Below, piece after piece: positions 54,859 through 63,261 of a DNA stretch of 64,000 nucleotides; the first letter of the stretch is position 1; every line of letters starts with the position of its first letter. The stretch comes from Sphaerisporangium fuscum (lineage in GTDB: Bacteria > Actinomycetota > Actinomycetes > Streptosporangiales > Streptosporangiaceae). The translations under genes were made by a program, and so were the position numbers. Location of the stretch: positions 124,001 through 188,000 of the forward strand of contig NZ_JAHDTF010000014.1 of the NCBI RefSeq assembly GCF_018531465.1, given 5' to 3'. The notes under the pieces are model-generated. The model was given only the letters and a program-made list of their open reading frames with translations. It made no database searches and was not told the DNA's origin.

Positions 54859-57800
54859 TCAGCCCTGCGGGGTGTTCTGGGAAAGGTAGGCGGTCTGGAT
54901 CAGACGGGAGCCGTACCTGCGGTCGACGAAGTACGCGCGGCCGGGCGGCAGCGGATGCGGGCGCACGCCGAACAGCACACCCTCGTCCTTGTCGCCGGAC
55001 AGCACGACGGCCGGGGTCGCCATGTCCTTGAGCCGCTGCATGACCGGGTCGAACATGCCGCGCCCGGCGCCGCCCATCGCGCGGGACAGCACCAGGTGCA
55101 GGCCGATGTCCCGCGCCTGCGGCAGCAGTTCGAGCAGCGGTGAGAGGGGATTGGTCCCGGTGGCCACCAGGTCGTAGTCGTCGACGATGAAGTACAGGTC
55201 GGAGCCCTTCCACCAGTTGCGCTCCCGCAGCTGCTCCGGGGTGAGGTCGGCCGGCGGCAGCCGCTTGACCAGGGCCTCCTTGGCCTCCTCCACCATCTCC
55301 GCCGCGACCGTGCTGGACGCGGCGTACCCGATGCGGTGCTCGGTGTAGGCGGCGTCCAGCAGCGAGCGGCGGTAGTCGATGACGATGAGCCGGGCCTGCG
55401 CGGGGGCGTACCGGGCGACGATGCCTTCGGCGACGAGCCGCAGCAGGTTCGACTTGCCGCTCTCGGTGTCGCCGACGACCGCCAGGTGCGGGTCGGTGTC
55501 GAACTCCGCGAAGACCGGCGCCAGGGACGCCTCGTCGATGCCGACCGGGATGCGCGCCGGGTTCTGACCGGCCTCGGGGCCGGGCAGGTTCTCGGCGGGC
55601 AGGACGGACGGCAGCAGCCGCACGCGCGGCGCCGGCTCGCCGTGCCAGGCCTCCCGGACGCTGTCCACCAGCGCCCGGACGCCCACCGACAGGTCGTCGG
55701 CCTGCCGCACCCCGTCGATGCGGGGCAGCGCGCTGAGGAAGTGGAACCCGTCGCGCGTCAGGCCGCGTCCCGGGACGCCCTCGGGCACCGCCAGGGCCGT
55801 CTTGCGGTTGACCTCCGACTCGTAGGCGTCGCCGAGCTTCAGCTCCAGCCGGGAGCCGAACAGGTCGCGGATGCCGGGACGGAACTCCGACCACTTGTTG
55901 GTCGCGGCGACCACGTGGATGCCGTACCCGAGCCCGCGCGCGGCGAGGTCGGTGATGGTGGGTTCGAGCGAGTCGAACTCCTGGCGGACCGTGAGCCAGC
56001 CATCCACCACGAGGAAGACGTCGCCGAACTGGTTGTCGGTGATCTCGCCCTCGGCGACCAGGCGGCGGAAGGTGGCGAACGAGTCGATGCCGCGCTCGGC
56101 GAACTCGCGTTCCCGCTGCTGGAGCAGGCCCGTCACCTCCGCGACGGTACGGCGGACGCGGTCGCCGTCCAGCCGGTTCGCCACGCCGCCGACGTGCGGC
56201 AGCGCTTCGAGGGAGGAGAGCGTGCCGCCGCCGAAGTCGAGGCAGTAGAACTGCACCTCGCGGGGCGTGTGCGTGAGCGCCAGGCAGGTGATCAGCGTCC
56301 GCAGGATGGTGCTCTTGCCGCTCTGCGGCGATCCGACCACGGCGAGGTGACCGGCGGCGCCCGAAAGGTCGACGCCGAGAGGGTCGCGCCGCTGCTCGAA
56401 CGGCCGGTCGACGATGCCGAGCAGGGCGCGCAGCTTGCCGCGCCCCGCCCAGCCGGCGGTGGTGAGGCCGTGCTCGGGGGTGATGCTGAGCGGCGGGAGC
56501 AGGTGGCTGAGCGTGAGCGGCTCGGCCAGCGGCGGCAGCCAGATGCGGTGCGCCGGCGGCCCGAACCCCTGGAACTGGCGGACCACGATGTCGAGCAGGC
56601 TGTCCCTGCCGACGACCGCGGGCTCCGGCTCGGGCTCGGGCTCCTCGACCGGGGCCGGCACCGGGATGTAGGCGGGGCTGTAGACCACGACCTGGCGCTG
56701 GTCGGTGGAGGCCCGCCGCTCCTGGCGCGTCTCGGGCACGAACGGGCCCGAGACGTAGGCGGCCTTGAACCTCGTCATGCCGGTGGTGTCGAACTTGAGG
56801 TACCCGTTGCCGGGCGCGGAGGGCAGTTCGTAGGCGTCGGCGACGCCGAGCACGACCCGGCTCTCCATCGCCGAGAAGGTGCGCAGGCCGATGCGGTACG
56901 ACAGGTGGGTGTCCAGGCCGCGCAGCCGGCCCTCCTCCAGGCGCTGGGAGGCGAGCAGCAGGTGCACACCCAGCGATCGCCCGAGGCGGCCGATCATGAC
57001 GAACAGGTCGATGAACTCGGGCTTGGCCGACAGCAGCTCGCTGAACTCGTCGAGCACCACGAACAGCGTGGGCATCGGCCGCAGGTCGGCGCCCTGCTCC
57101 CTGGCCCGCTCGTAGTCGCGCAGCGAGGCGTAGTTGCCGGCGGCGCGCAGCAGCTCCTGGCGGCGCACCATCTCGCCGTGCAGGGCGTCGTACATACGGT
57201 CGACCAGCGGGAGCTCGTCCTCCAGGTTGGTGATGACCGCCGAGACGTGCGGCAGCGTGTCCAGCCCGAGGAAGGTCGCGCCGCCCTTGAAGTCGACGAG
57301 CACGAAGTTGAGGATCTCAGAGGAGTGGGTGGTGGCCAGGCCGAGCACGAGCGTGCGCAGCAGCTCGCTCTTGCCCGAGCCGGTGGCGCCGATGACGAGC
57401 CCGTGGGGCCCCATGCCGCCCTGCGCCGACTCCTTGATGTCGAGCTCCACCACCCGCCCGTCGGCGCCGAGCCCGATCGGGACGCGCAGCCGGTTTCGCG
57501 GCGCCCTGCCGCGCCACAGCGCGGAGATGTCCAGGCGCAGCGGGTCGCCGATGCCGAGCAGGTCGGTGAGCGTCATGTTGGCGCTCAGGACGTCCTGGCT
57601 GTCGCCGCTCTTGGCCGGCGAGGCGCGCAGCGGCGCGAGCTGGCGGGCCAGCCCGTCGGCCTGCATGTACGACAGCCGGTCCGGCCGTCCGAGCCCGGTG
57701 ACCAGCTCCTTGCCGGCGTGGTCGAGCTGCACCCGGTTGAAGCGGTCGGGCAGCACCTCGAGCCGCAGCATGGCGGCCTCCTCCGTGGGGGAGGTCGAGC

Positions 57801-58839
57801 CGCTGAGGTCGATGACGGTGACGCCCTGGATGGCGTCCGCGCCGAGCGGGGAGTCCTGCGGGACGTGCCCGCCGTCGACGATCACCACGTGGTACGGCAG
57901 GGACTCCGCCGAAGGGCCCTGCCGGAACCGGCCGCGGTCCTTCAGCTCGCCGCCGAGCAGCCGGTCGAGGTCACGCAGGTCGTCGGCCATGAGACGCACG
58001 GGACCCGCGGCGTCGGACTCCTCCGGGTGCAGGGCGTGCGGCAGCCATTTGACCCACTCCCACTGGGTCATCCACTCCTTGCCCGCGCACACGGCGATGC
58101 GCATGTCCTCCGGGGAGTGGAACACCGCGAGCTGCGCGACGAGCGCCCGCAGGAACGCGCGCACGGCCTTCGGGTCGCCCGTCGGCAGGATGCGGGCGAA
58201 GGAGAGCAGCGACATCGCGATCGGCAGGTCCTCGACCGTGGAGTGCGCCCGGACGAAGCGGCGCAGCGCGCCCGCCGCCATGGCGTCGAGGTCCTCCACC
58301 GGCTTGGACTCCGGCGGGATGAGCTGCACGGCGAGGCGCTGGGTGCCCGTACCCACCCGGACCGTGGCGAAGTCGCCGTCGCGGGGCCGCCGCTCCCACA
58401 GGCGCGGGCCCATCGCGACCGTCCACAGGGTGTCGGGGTCGGGGCCGTTCCACTGGAGGGCCTCGCGCTGCTGGCGGGCCGCCCGGCGCACCTTCTTGCG
58501 CGTCTGGGACAGGTAGCGGAAGTAGTCGCGCCGCAGGCCGTTGAGCCGCTGCTTGCGCTCGCCGGACGCCCGGCCGAGCTGGCTCAGGCTCATGCCCACC
58601 ATCGAGATGGCGAACATGCCGCTGGCGACATAGGTGAGGGGGCTGCCGTTGCCGCCGCCCGCGGTGTACATCAGCCCCATCGCGGCCCCGCCCGCCACCA
58701 TGGGCAGCCAGGTCAGGACCTGCTGGAACCCCCCGGACGTCGTCTCGGGGATCTCCGGTGGCGACTCCAGCAGGATCTCACCGCGCGGCGGCGCCGGAGG
58801 CGGCCGACGCTCGGGCCGCCGGACAACGACTATGCCCAC
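54859..58839 (-). CDS. eccC: Type VII secretion FtsK/SpoIIIE-type ATPase EccC
   Basis: 1326 residues, a full-length single-chain EccC and the motor of the secretion system. Two transmembrane helices (about 38-88) precede a DUF-type stalk domain. Three ATPase domains follow, with Walker A GATGSGKS (about 484), GSPQSGKS (about 836) and GDTESGKS (about 1123) and matching Walker B strands (FVLVDFKGG; FYCLDFGGG; LIVIDYRRS). All three look intact. GTG 58839 with GGAG four bases upstream. Divergent from eccD across 221 bp; the two hydrolase genes follow downstream. Confidence 0.95.
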   Translation of the reverse strand: MGIVVVRRPERRPPPAPPRGEILLESPPEIPETTSGGFQQVLTWLPMVAGGAAMGLMYTAGGGNGSPLTYVASGMFAISMVGMSLSQLGRASGERKQRLNGLRRDYFRYLSQTRKKVRRAARQQREALQWNGPDPDTLWTVAMGPRLWERRPRDGDFATVRVGTGTQRLAVQLIPPESKPVEDLDAMAAGALRRFVRAHSTVEDLPIAMSLLSFARILPTGDPKAVRAFLRALVAQLAVFHSPEDMRIAVCAGKEWMTQWEWVKWLPHALHPEESDAAGPVRLMADDLRDLDRLLGGELKDRGRFRQGPSAESLPYHVVIVDGGHVPQDSPLGADAIQGVTVIDLSGSTSPTEEAAMLRLEVLPDRFNRVQLDHAGKELVTGLGRPDRLSYMQADGLARQLAPLRASPAKSGDSQDVLSANMTLTDLLGIGDPLRLDISALWRGRAPRNRLRVPIGLGADGRVVELDIKESAQGGMGPHGLVIGATGSGKSELLRTLVLGLATTHSSEILNFVLVDFKGGATFLGLDTLPHVSAVITNLEDELPLVDRMYDALHGEMVRRQELLRAAGNYASLRDYERAREQGADLRPMPTLFVVLDEFSELLSAKPEFIDLFVMIGRLGRSLGVHLLLASQRLEEGRLRGLDTHLSYRIGLRTFSAMESRVVLGVADAYELPSAPGNGYLKFDTTGMTRFKAAYVSGPFVPETRQERRASTDQRQVVVYSPAYIPVPAPVEEPEPEPEPAVVGRDSLLDIVVRQFQGFGPPAHRIWLPPLAEPLTLSHLLPPLSITPEHGLTTAGWAGRGKLRALLGIVDRPFEQRRDPLGVDLSGAAGHLAVVGSPQSGKSTILRTLITCLALTHTPREVQFYCLDFGGGTLSSLEALPHVGGVANRLDGDRVRRTVAEVTGLLQQREREFAERGIDSFATFRRLVAEGEITDNQFGDVFLVVDGWLTVRQEFDSLEPTITDLAARGLGYGIHVVAATNKWSEFRPGIRDLFGSRLELKLGDAYESEVNRKTALAVPEGVPGRGLTRDGFHFLSALPRIDGVRQADDLSVGVRALVDSVREAWHGEPAPRVRLLPSVLPAENLPGPEAGQNPARIPVGIDEASLAPVFAEFDTDPHLAVVGDTESGKSNLLRLVAEGIVARYAPAQARLIVIDYRRSLLDAAYTEHRIGYAASSTVAAEMVEEAKEALVKRLPPADLTPEQLRERNWWKGSDLYFIVDDYDLVATGTNPLSPLLELLPQARDIGLHLVLSRAMGGAGRGMFDPVMQRLKDMATPAVVLSGDKDEGVLFGVRPHPLPPGRAYFVDRRYGSRLIQTAYLSQNTPQG

Positions 58840-59060
58840 GTCGCTCCATATCCAACAGAACCTGTCCCCCGGGGACCTGCCGGCCCCTTGGTGCCCGCGG
58901 TTCCGGGGAACTCCGTACCGACCCGCTAACCGTAGCGAACCTCGATCACATGCCTCGCCTGGACCCGCGAAAGGTGACCATCCCGAAAAGATGGATATGT
59001 ACGGTCCTCGCCTGGCATGTCGCACCGCTAGGTTATTCGCGTGATTTCAATGGAGTCGGT

Positions 59061-60557
59061 GTGACGCTGAACCGGATGGCGGGACCGCCCGCGCGAGGCC
59101 CCGGCGGACCCGGGACGCCGGGGGCCGCCATCGAGGTCGCGAACGGAACCCCCAGGTCCGCGGTCCTGCGGGCGCCCGGATCCGCCATAGCCATGAGCAA
59201 GGTCACCATCGTGACCCCGAGGAAGCGGATCGACCTCGCCGTCCCCTCCGACCTACCGCTCTCGCACGTGCTGCCCAACGTGCTCGCGGCGGCGGGTGAG
59301 GCGAGCGAGGAGAGCATGCTGCCGGCGACCGGCTGGGTGCTCCAGCGCGTCGGAGGCAAGGCCCTCGACCTGGACGCCAGCATGAACGCGCTCGGCATCC
59401 TCGACGGCGAGGTCCTGTACCTCCTGCCGCGCCCCTCCGAGCTTCCCGAGGCCGTCTTCGACGACGTCGCCGACACGATCGCCACGGGGATCAAGGAGCG
59501 GTCCGGCCGGTGGCAGTCCACGCACACCCGGGCGACCGGTCTCGGCGCCGCCGTCGCGTTCCTGCTCGCCGGGGTCGTCGCGCTCACCGTGGCCGGTCCG
59601 CCGTGGACGCTCGCCGCGATCGCCTCCGGCGTGCTCACCGTGCTGCTCATCGCGACCGGCGCGGCCCTGTCGCGGGCGCTCGGCGACGCGGGCGCGGGAG
59701 CCGCCATCGGCTACACCGCGCTGCCGTACGCCTTCCTCGCGGGGCTGTTCGCCCCCGCCAAGAGCGTCGGCATGCTGGGGTTCGGCGCGCCGAACCTGCT
59801 CGCCGCCTTCGCCATGACCGCGCTGGCGTCCACCGTCGCCGGCTGGGTGATCGCGGAGGGCCTGCCCAACTTCTTCGGGATCATGGTGGCCGCGATGGCG
59901 GGGGCCGCCGGCGCGGCGATCGTCATGATCTGGCACGCCTCCGCGCCCGGGGTCGCCGCGCTGGTCGTGGCGGCCGTACTGGCGTCCACGCCGCTGATCC
60001 CGACGCTGGCCTTCCGCCTGGCCCGCCTGCCGCTCCCCTCCGCGCCGAGGAACGCCGAGGAGCTCCGCACCGACAACCAGGAGCTCGACGGGGACGACGT
60101 CAAGAAGCGCGCCGTCGAAGCCGAGCGGTTCGCCACCGGGCTCGCCGCCGGAGTGGCGATGGTCGCGCTCGTCTCCGAACTGCTGTTGCTCGGCCAGACC
60201 GGCTGGATGGGCAGGAGCATGACGGCCGTGCTCGCCCTGGCGCTCATGATGCGCGCCCGGGTGTTCCTCGGCGTCGGCCAGCGCGTCTGGCTGATCTCCG
60301 TGGGCGTCGCCGGGCTCCTGGTGTTCGTGGTCGGGCTGGCCCTGACGAGCTCGCTCGCCGCGCTCCTCACCGCCCCCGCCCTGCTCGCCATGGCGGCGAC
60401 GGGCGCCGGCATGGCCCTGTACCTCCCCCAGCAGCGCCCGACGCCGTTCTGGGGCCGCGCGGCCGACATCGTGGAGTTCATCCTCATCGTCGCCCTGTTC
60501 CCCCTCGCCCTCGGAGTCCTGGACATCTACGGCTGGGTCCGCGGCCTGGCCGGCTGA
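59061..60557 (+). CDS. eccD: Type VII secretion membrane channel protein EccD
   Basis: 498 residues. An N-terminal ubiquitin-like YukD domain (SKVTIVTPRKRIDLAVPSDLPLSHVLPNVLAAAG ... DGEVLYLLPRPSELPEAVFDD, about 45-145) is followed by 11 or so transmembrane helices, the EccD layout; it forms the pore-side membrane part of the complex. I choose GTG 59061, with GGAG five bases upstream; ATG 59076 is an alternative. A TAGGTT box at 59032-59037 could be its -10. EccB and EccE are not encoded in the window. Confidence 0.93.
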   Translation: MTLNRMAGPPARGPGGPGTPGAAIEVANGTPRSAVLRAPGSAIAMSKVTIVTPRKRIDLAVPSDLPLSHVLPNVLAAAGEASEESMLPATGWVLQRVGGKALDLDASMNALGILDGEVLYLLPRPSELPEAVFDDVADTIATGIKERSGRWQSTHTRATGLGAAVAFLLAGVVALTVAGPPWTLAAIASGVLTVLLIATGAALSRALGDAGAGAAIGYTALPYAFLAGLFAPAKSVGMLGFGAPNLLAAFAMTALASTVAGWVIAEGLPNFFGIMVAAMAGAAGAAIVMIWHASAPGVAALVVAAVLASTPLIPTLAFRLARLPLPSAPRNAEELRTDNQELDGDDVKKRAVEAERFATGLAAGVAMVALVSELLLLGQTGWMGRSMTAVLALALMMRARVFLGVGQRVWLISVGVAGLLVFVVGLALTSSLAALLTAPALLAMAATGAGMALYLPQQRPTPFWGRAADIVEFILIVALFPLALGVLDIYGWVRGLAG

Positions 60558-60690
60558 CCTCCCGCGGCCGGGCGGAAGGCCCGGCCGCCCAGGCCGGTTG
60601 ATCAAGCCGGGCTCCCCGGCACCGTGGCCCACGCTTACTGCCCGAAGTGGCTGATTTTCCAACGAACCCTCCCGCGATGGCCCGCCGGGC

Positions 60691-60705
60691 TATAGTCCCC
60701 TTTCG
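60691..60705 (+). promoter_or_regulatory. Leaderless promoter of the GH114-like gene
   Basis: TATAGT (60691-60696) is followed after eight bases by the GTG start at 60705, so transcription should begin at or next to the start codon. No Shine-Dalgarno sequence is present. Confidence 0.55.
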
Positions 60706-61511
60706 TGATCTTCAAACCCCATCGGATCCTCGTCCTCGCCCTGGCCGCGATCGGCATCGCCGGCCTCCAGGCCCCGGCGCAGGCGGCACCCGCCGCGGCC
60801 GGCGACTGGTGGCACCCCAAGGCCGGAGTGAGCTGGCAGTGGCAGCTCTCCGGAAAGATCGACACCACGGTGAAGGCCGACGTCTACGACATCGACATGT
60901 TCGACGCCCCCGCCGCGACGGTGTCCACGCTGCACGCGCAGGGACGCAAGGTCGTCTGCTACATCGACATCGGCGCGGCCGAGCAGGGCCGTCCCGACTT
61001 CAAGAGCTTCCCCAAGTCGATCCTCGGCAACAAGGTCGACGGCTGGCCGCAGGAGCGCTGGGTCGACATCCGGCAGATCGACGTCGTCAAGAAGATCTGG
61101 TCGGCCCGGCTCGACCAGTGCAAGGCCAAGGGCTTCGACGGCGTCGAGGCCGACCTGGTGGACGCCTACCAGCAGGACTCCGGCTTCCCCGTCACGGCCA
61201 AGCACCAGCTCGCCTTCAACCGCATGCTCGCCCAGGTCGCCCACGAGAAGGGCCTGGCGATCGGGCTGAAGAACGACCTCGACCAGATCCCGCAGCTGGT
61301 CGGCGACTTCGACTTCGCGGTGAACGAGCAGTGCGCCGAGTACAAGGAGTGCTCCGCGCTCACCCCGTTCATCAAGGCGGGCAAGCCGGTCTTCCACGCC
61401 GAGTACACCACGCCGCTCAGCAAGTTCTGCCCTGAGTCGAAGCGTCTCGGCCTGAGCTCCATCAAGAAGACCCTCGACCTGACCGCCAAGCGCGAAACCT
61501 GCCCCGCCTGA
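60705..61511 (+). CDS. Secreted glycoside hydrolase, GH114/endo-alpha-1,4-polygalactosaminidase type
   Basis: 268 residues with a Sec signal peptide (ILVLALAAIGIAGLQAPAQA, cleavage about residue 28). The mature TIM-barrel-like protein has SWQWQLSGKID, YDIDMFD, KVVCYIDIGAAEQGRPD, DGVEADLVDAYQQDSGF, GLKNDL and FAVNEQC, characteristic of the GH114 (DUF297) family. It likely cleaves extracellular galactosaminoglycan-type polymers; candidate acids are the Asp in CYIDIG and Glu in VEADL. GTG start, leaderless promoter. Confidence 0.88.
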   Translation: MIFKPHRILVLALAAIGIAGLQAPAQAAPAAAGDWWHPKAGVSWQWQLSGKIDTTVKADVYDIDMFDAPAATVSTLHAQGRKVVCYIDIGAAEQGRPDFKSFPKSILGNKVDGWPQERWVDIRQIDVVKKIWSARLDQCKAKGFDGVEADLVDAYQQDSGFPVTAKHQLAFNRMLAQVAHEKGLAIGLKNDLDQIPQLVGDFDFAVNEQCAEYKECSALTPFIKAGKPVFHAEYTTPLSKFCPESKRLGLSSIKKTLDLTAKRETCPA

Positions 61512-61549
61512 CCCCCGCGGGCTTCCCGATCGGGCCGCCACGGCCCCTC

Positions 61550-61584
61550 CGCTGATGCGGCGCCCCACCAGCACCGCATCAGCG
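61550..61584. terminator. Hairpin between convergent GH114 and GNAT genes
   Basis: CGCTGATGCGG (61550-61560) pairs perfectly with CCGCATCAGCG (61574-61584), 13-base loop. Confidence 0.65.
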
Positions 61585-61632
61585 CCCAACCACCACCCAA
61601 TACGCACCGTGTGGACCGCAGGGGTCGGGGAC

Positions 61633-62193
61633 TCAGGGACCGGGGGTTGCGGGCGTCGTGAGACGCCACCTGATCTCGCCGTCCTGCTCCTCGGCGGTGG
61701 GGGTGAGTCCGGCGGAGGCTGCGACAGCGGCCGAGGCGGAGTGGTCGGGATGGATGTGGGCGACCACGGTCCGTACGCCGCGCTCCCGCAGCCAGGCGAC
61801 GAGCCCCCGGGCGGCCTCTCGGGCGATGCCACGCCCCTGCCACGATGTGCCGACCACCCAGGCGATCTCGGCCAAGTCCCCTTCCTCCACCTCACCGCGA
61901 CCGTCGGTCGTCTCGCGCCGGTGACCGACCGTCGCCTGAACGGTTCCCGTGAGGCATCCCTCGTCCCGGAGCCGGATCACCCAGTTGCACCAGGAGACCG
62001 CGGGATCCGGTGATCCGGCGACCAATCGTTCGTAACGGGACCGCAGCGCCTGCGGCGTGGCAGGGGTACCTCCGATGAAGGTGTGCAGAGCCGGATCGCA
62101 GAGCACCTCGGCCATCTCCTCGGCATGCTCGACCAGGAGCGGCAGCAGTTCGAGCCTGTCGGTACGGATGAGGCCGGCGCGCAAAGTCATCAC
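61633..62193 (-). CDS. GNAT family N-acetyltransferase (RimJ/RimL-like)
   Basis: 186 residues. LIRTDRLELLPLLVEHAEEMAEVL at the start and the acetyl-CoA loop WVVGTSWQGRGIAREAARGLVAWLRERGVRTVVAHIHPDHSASAAVAASAGL are typical of the RimJ/RimL acetyltransferase branch. Acceptor unknown (protein N-terminus or small molecule). GTG at 62193 or the adjacent ATG 62190. Neighbours give no clue. Confidence 0.88.
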   Translation of the reverse strand: MMTLRAGLIRTDRLELLPLLVEHAEEMAEVLCDPALHTFIGGTPATPQALRSRYERLVAGSPDPAVSWCNWVIRLRDEGCLTGTVQATVGHRRETTDGRGEVEEGDLAEIAWVVGTSWQGRGIAREAARGLVAWLRERGVRTVVAHIHPDHSASAAVAASAGLTPTAEEQDGEIRWRLTTPATPGP

Positions 62194-62269
62194 CCACCAA
62201 TTGTGGTCGGACCTCCGGCAGCGCGACTCTTCCGGAGGAGCAGCCCCTTCTCCGTCGACCCGGCGGGCC

Positions 62270-63175
62270 TCAGAAGGTCACGGTGATCTTTCCGGTCAGG
62301 CCGCCCTGGCGGAAGCGTTCGTGGGCGGCCTGGATTTCGTGGAGACCGAAGGTGGAGTGCACACGCGGCCGGAGTGAGCCGCGGTCGACGAGTTCGGTGA
62401 GTTCGTTCAGTGCCGCGCCGTCCTCACGCACTTGGTTGACGGTGGTACGGACACCGCGTACGGACAGGTCGGGCACCGGGCCGGCTTGGGTGGCGATCGA
62501 GGCGTACCGGCCACCGTCGGCCACCGCCTCGGTGACGAAGGCCCCGAAGGTGTCGAAGACGGCGTCATAGCCGCGGTCGCGAAGAGTGCGACGGTCAGTG
62601 GTGACGACGCCGGCGCCCTGGTCGTGGGCGAAGGCGACCTGCGCGTCCCGGGAGACCAGGGCGTCGACCTCGACGCCTCGGGCCCGGGCGATCTGCAGCG
62701 CCAGCCCTCCGACCGCGCCCGAGGCGCCGGCGATCAGCAGCCGCTCCCCGGCGGACACCGCGAGCCAGTCCAGTGTCTGCCAGGCCGTCAGTCCGGGAAG
62801 CGGCAGAGTGGCGGCCTCGTTCAGGCTGATCGCCTGGGGCGCGGCGGCCACCGACTTCGCCGGAAGCGCGACCAGGTCGGCCCAGGTGCCCCGGGCGGAG
62901 CTGAGCTGATGTGACATCGCGATGACGCGGTCCCCGGCGCGCAGTCCGCTGTCGCCGCCGTCGACCACGATGCCGGCAAGGTCCCAGCCGAGCGTCATCG
63001 GCAGCGGTGGCGTTCCCTCGCCGATGGCACCCTCCCGCGTCTTGTCGTCGACAGGGTTGATGCTGGTCGCGACGGTCAGGATCAGCACCTCCCCCGGCCC
63101 CGGTTCGGGCCGGGGGGCCTCGACGAGGCCGAGGACGTCGGGTGGGCCGAACCGGTCGATCTGTATGGCGCGCAC
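62270..63175 (-). CDS. Quinone-oxidoreductase-like NADPH-dependent MDR enzyme
   Basis: 301 residues. GroES-like N-terminal domain (AIQIDRFGPPDVLGLVEAPRPEPGPGEVLI, then GWDLAGIVVDGGDSGLRAGDRV) and Rossmann domain with LIAGASGAVGGLALQIARARGVEVDAL. The structural and catalytic zinc cysteines are absent, so it belongs to the zeta-crystallin/QOR branch, reducing quinones or enones. GTG 63175 with GAAAGG six bases upstream. No operon partner. Confidence 0.88.
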   Translation of the reverse strand: MRAIQIDRFGPPDVLGLVEAPRPEPGPGEVLILTVATSINPVDDKTREGAIGEGTPPLPMTLGWDLAGIVVDGGDSGLRAGDRVIAMSHQLSSARGTWADLVALPAKSVAAAPQAISLNEAATLPLPGLTAWQTLDWLAVSAGERLLIAGASGAVGGLALQIARARGVEVDALVSRDAQVAFAHDQGAGVVTTDRRTLRDRGYDAVFDTFGAFVTEAVADGGRYASIATQAGPVPDLSVRGVRTTVNQVREDGAALNELTELVDRGSLRPRVHSTFGLHEIQAAHERFRQGGLTGKITVTF

Positions 63176-63261
63176 GAAAGGCCTTTCACACGACTGCTGC
63201 CGACCCGCGCTGTAACACGTGCGGTGATCACGGGATTCCCCGCGCCGAAGGCCGCCGCCGG

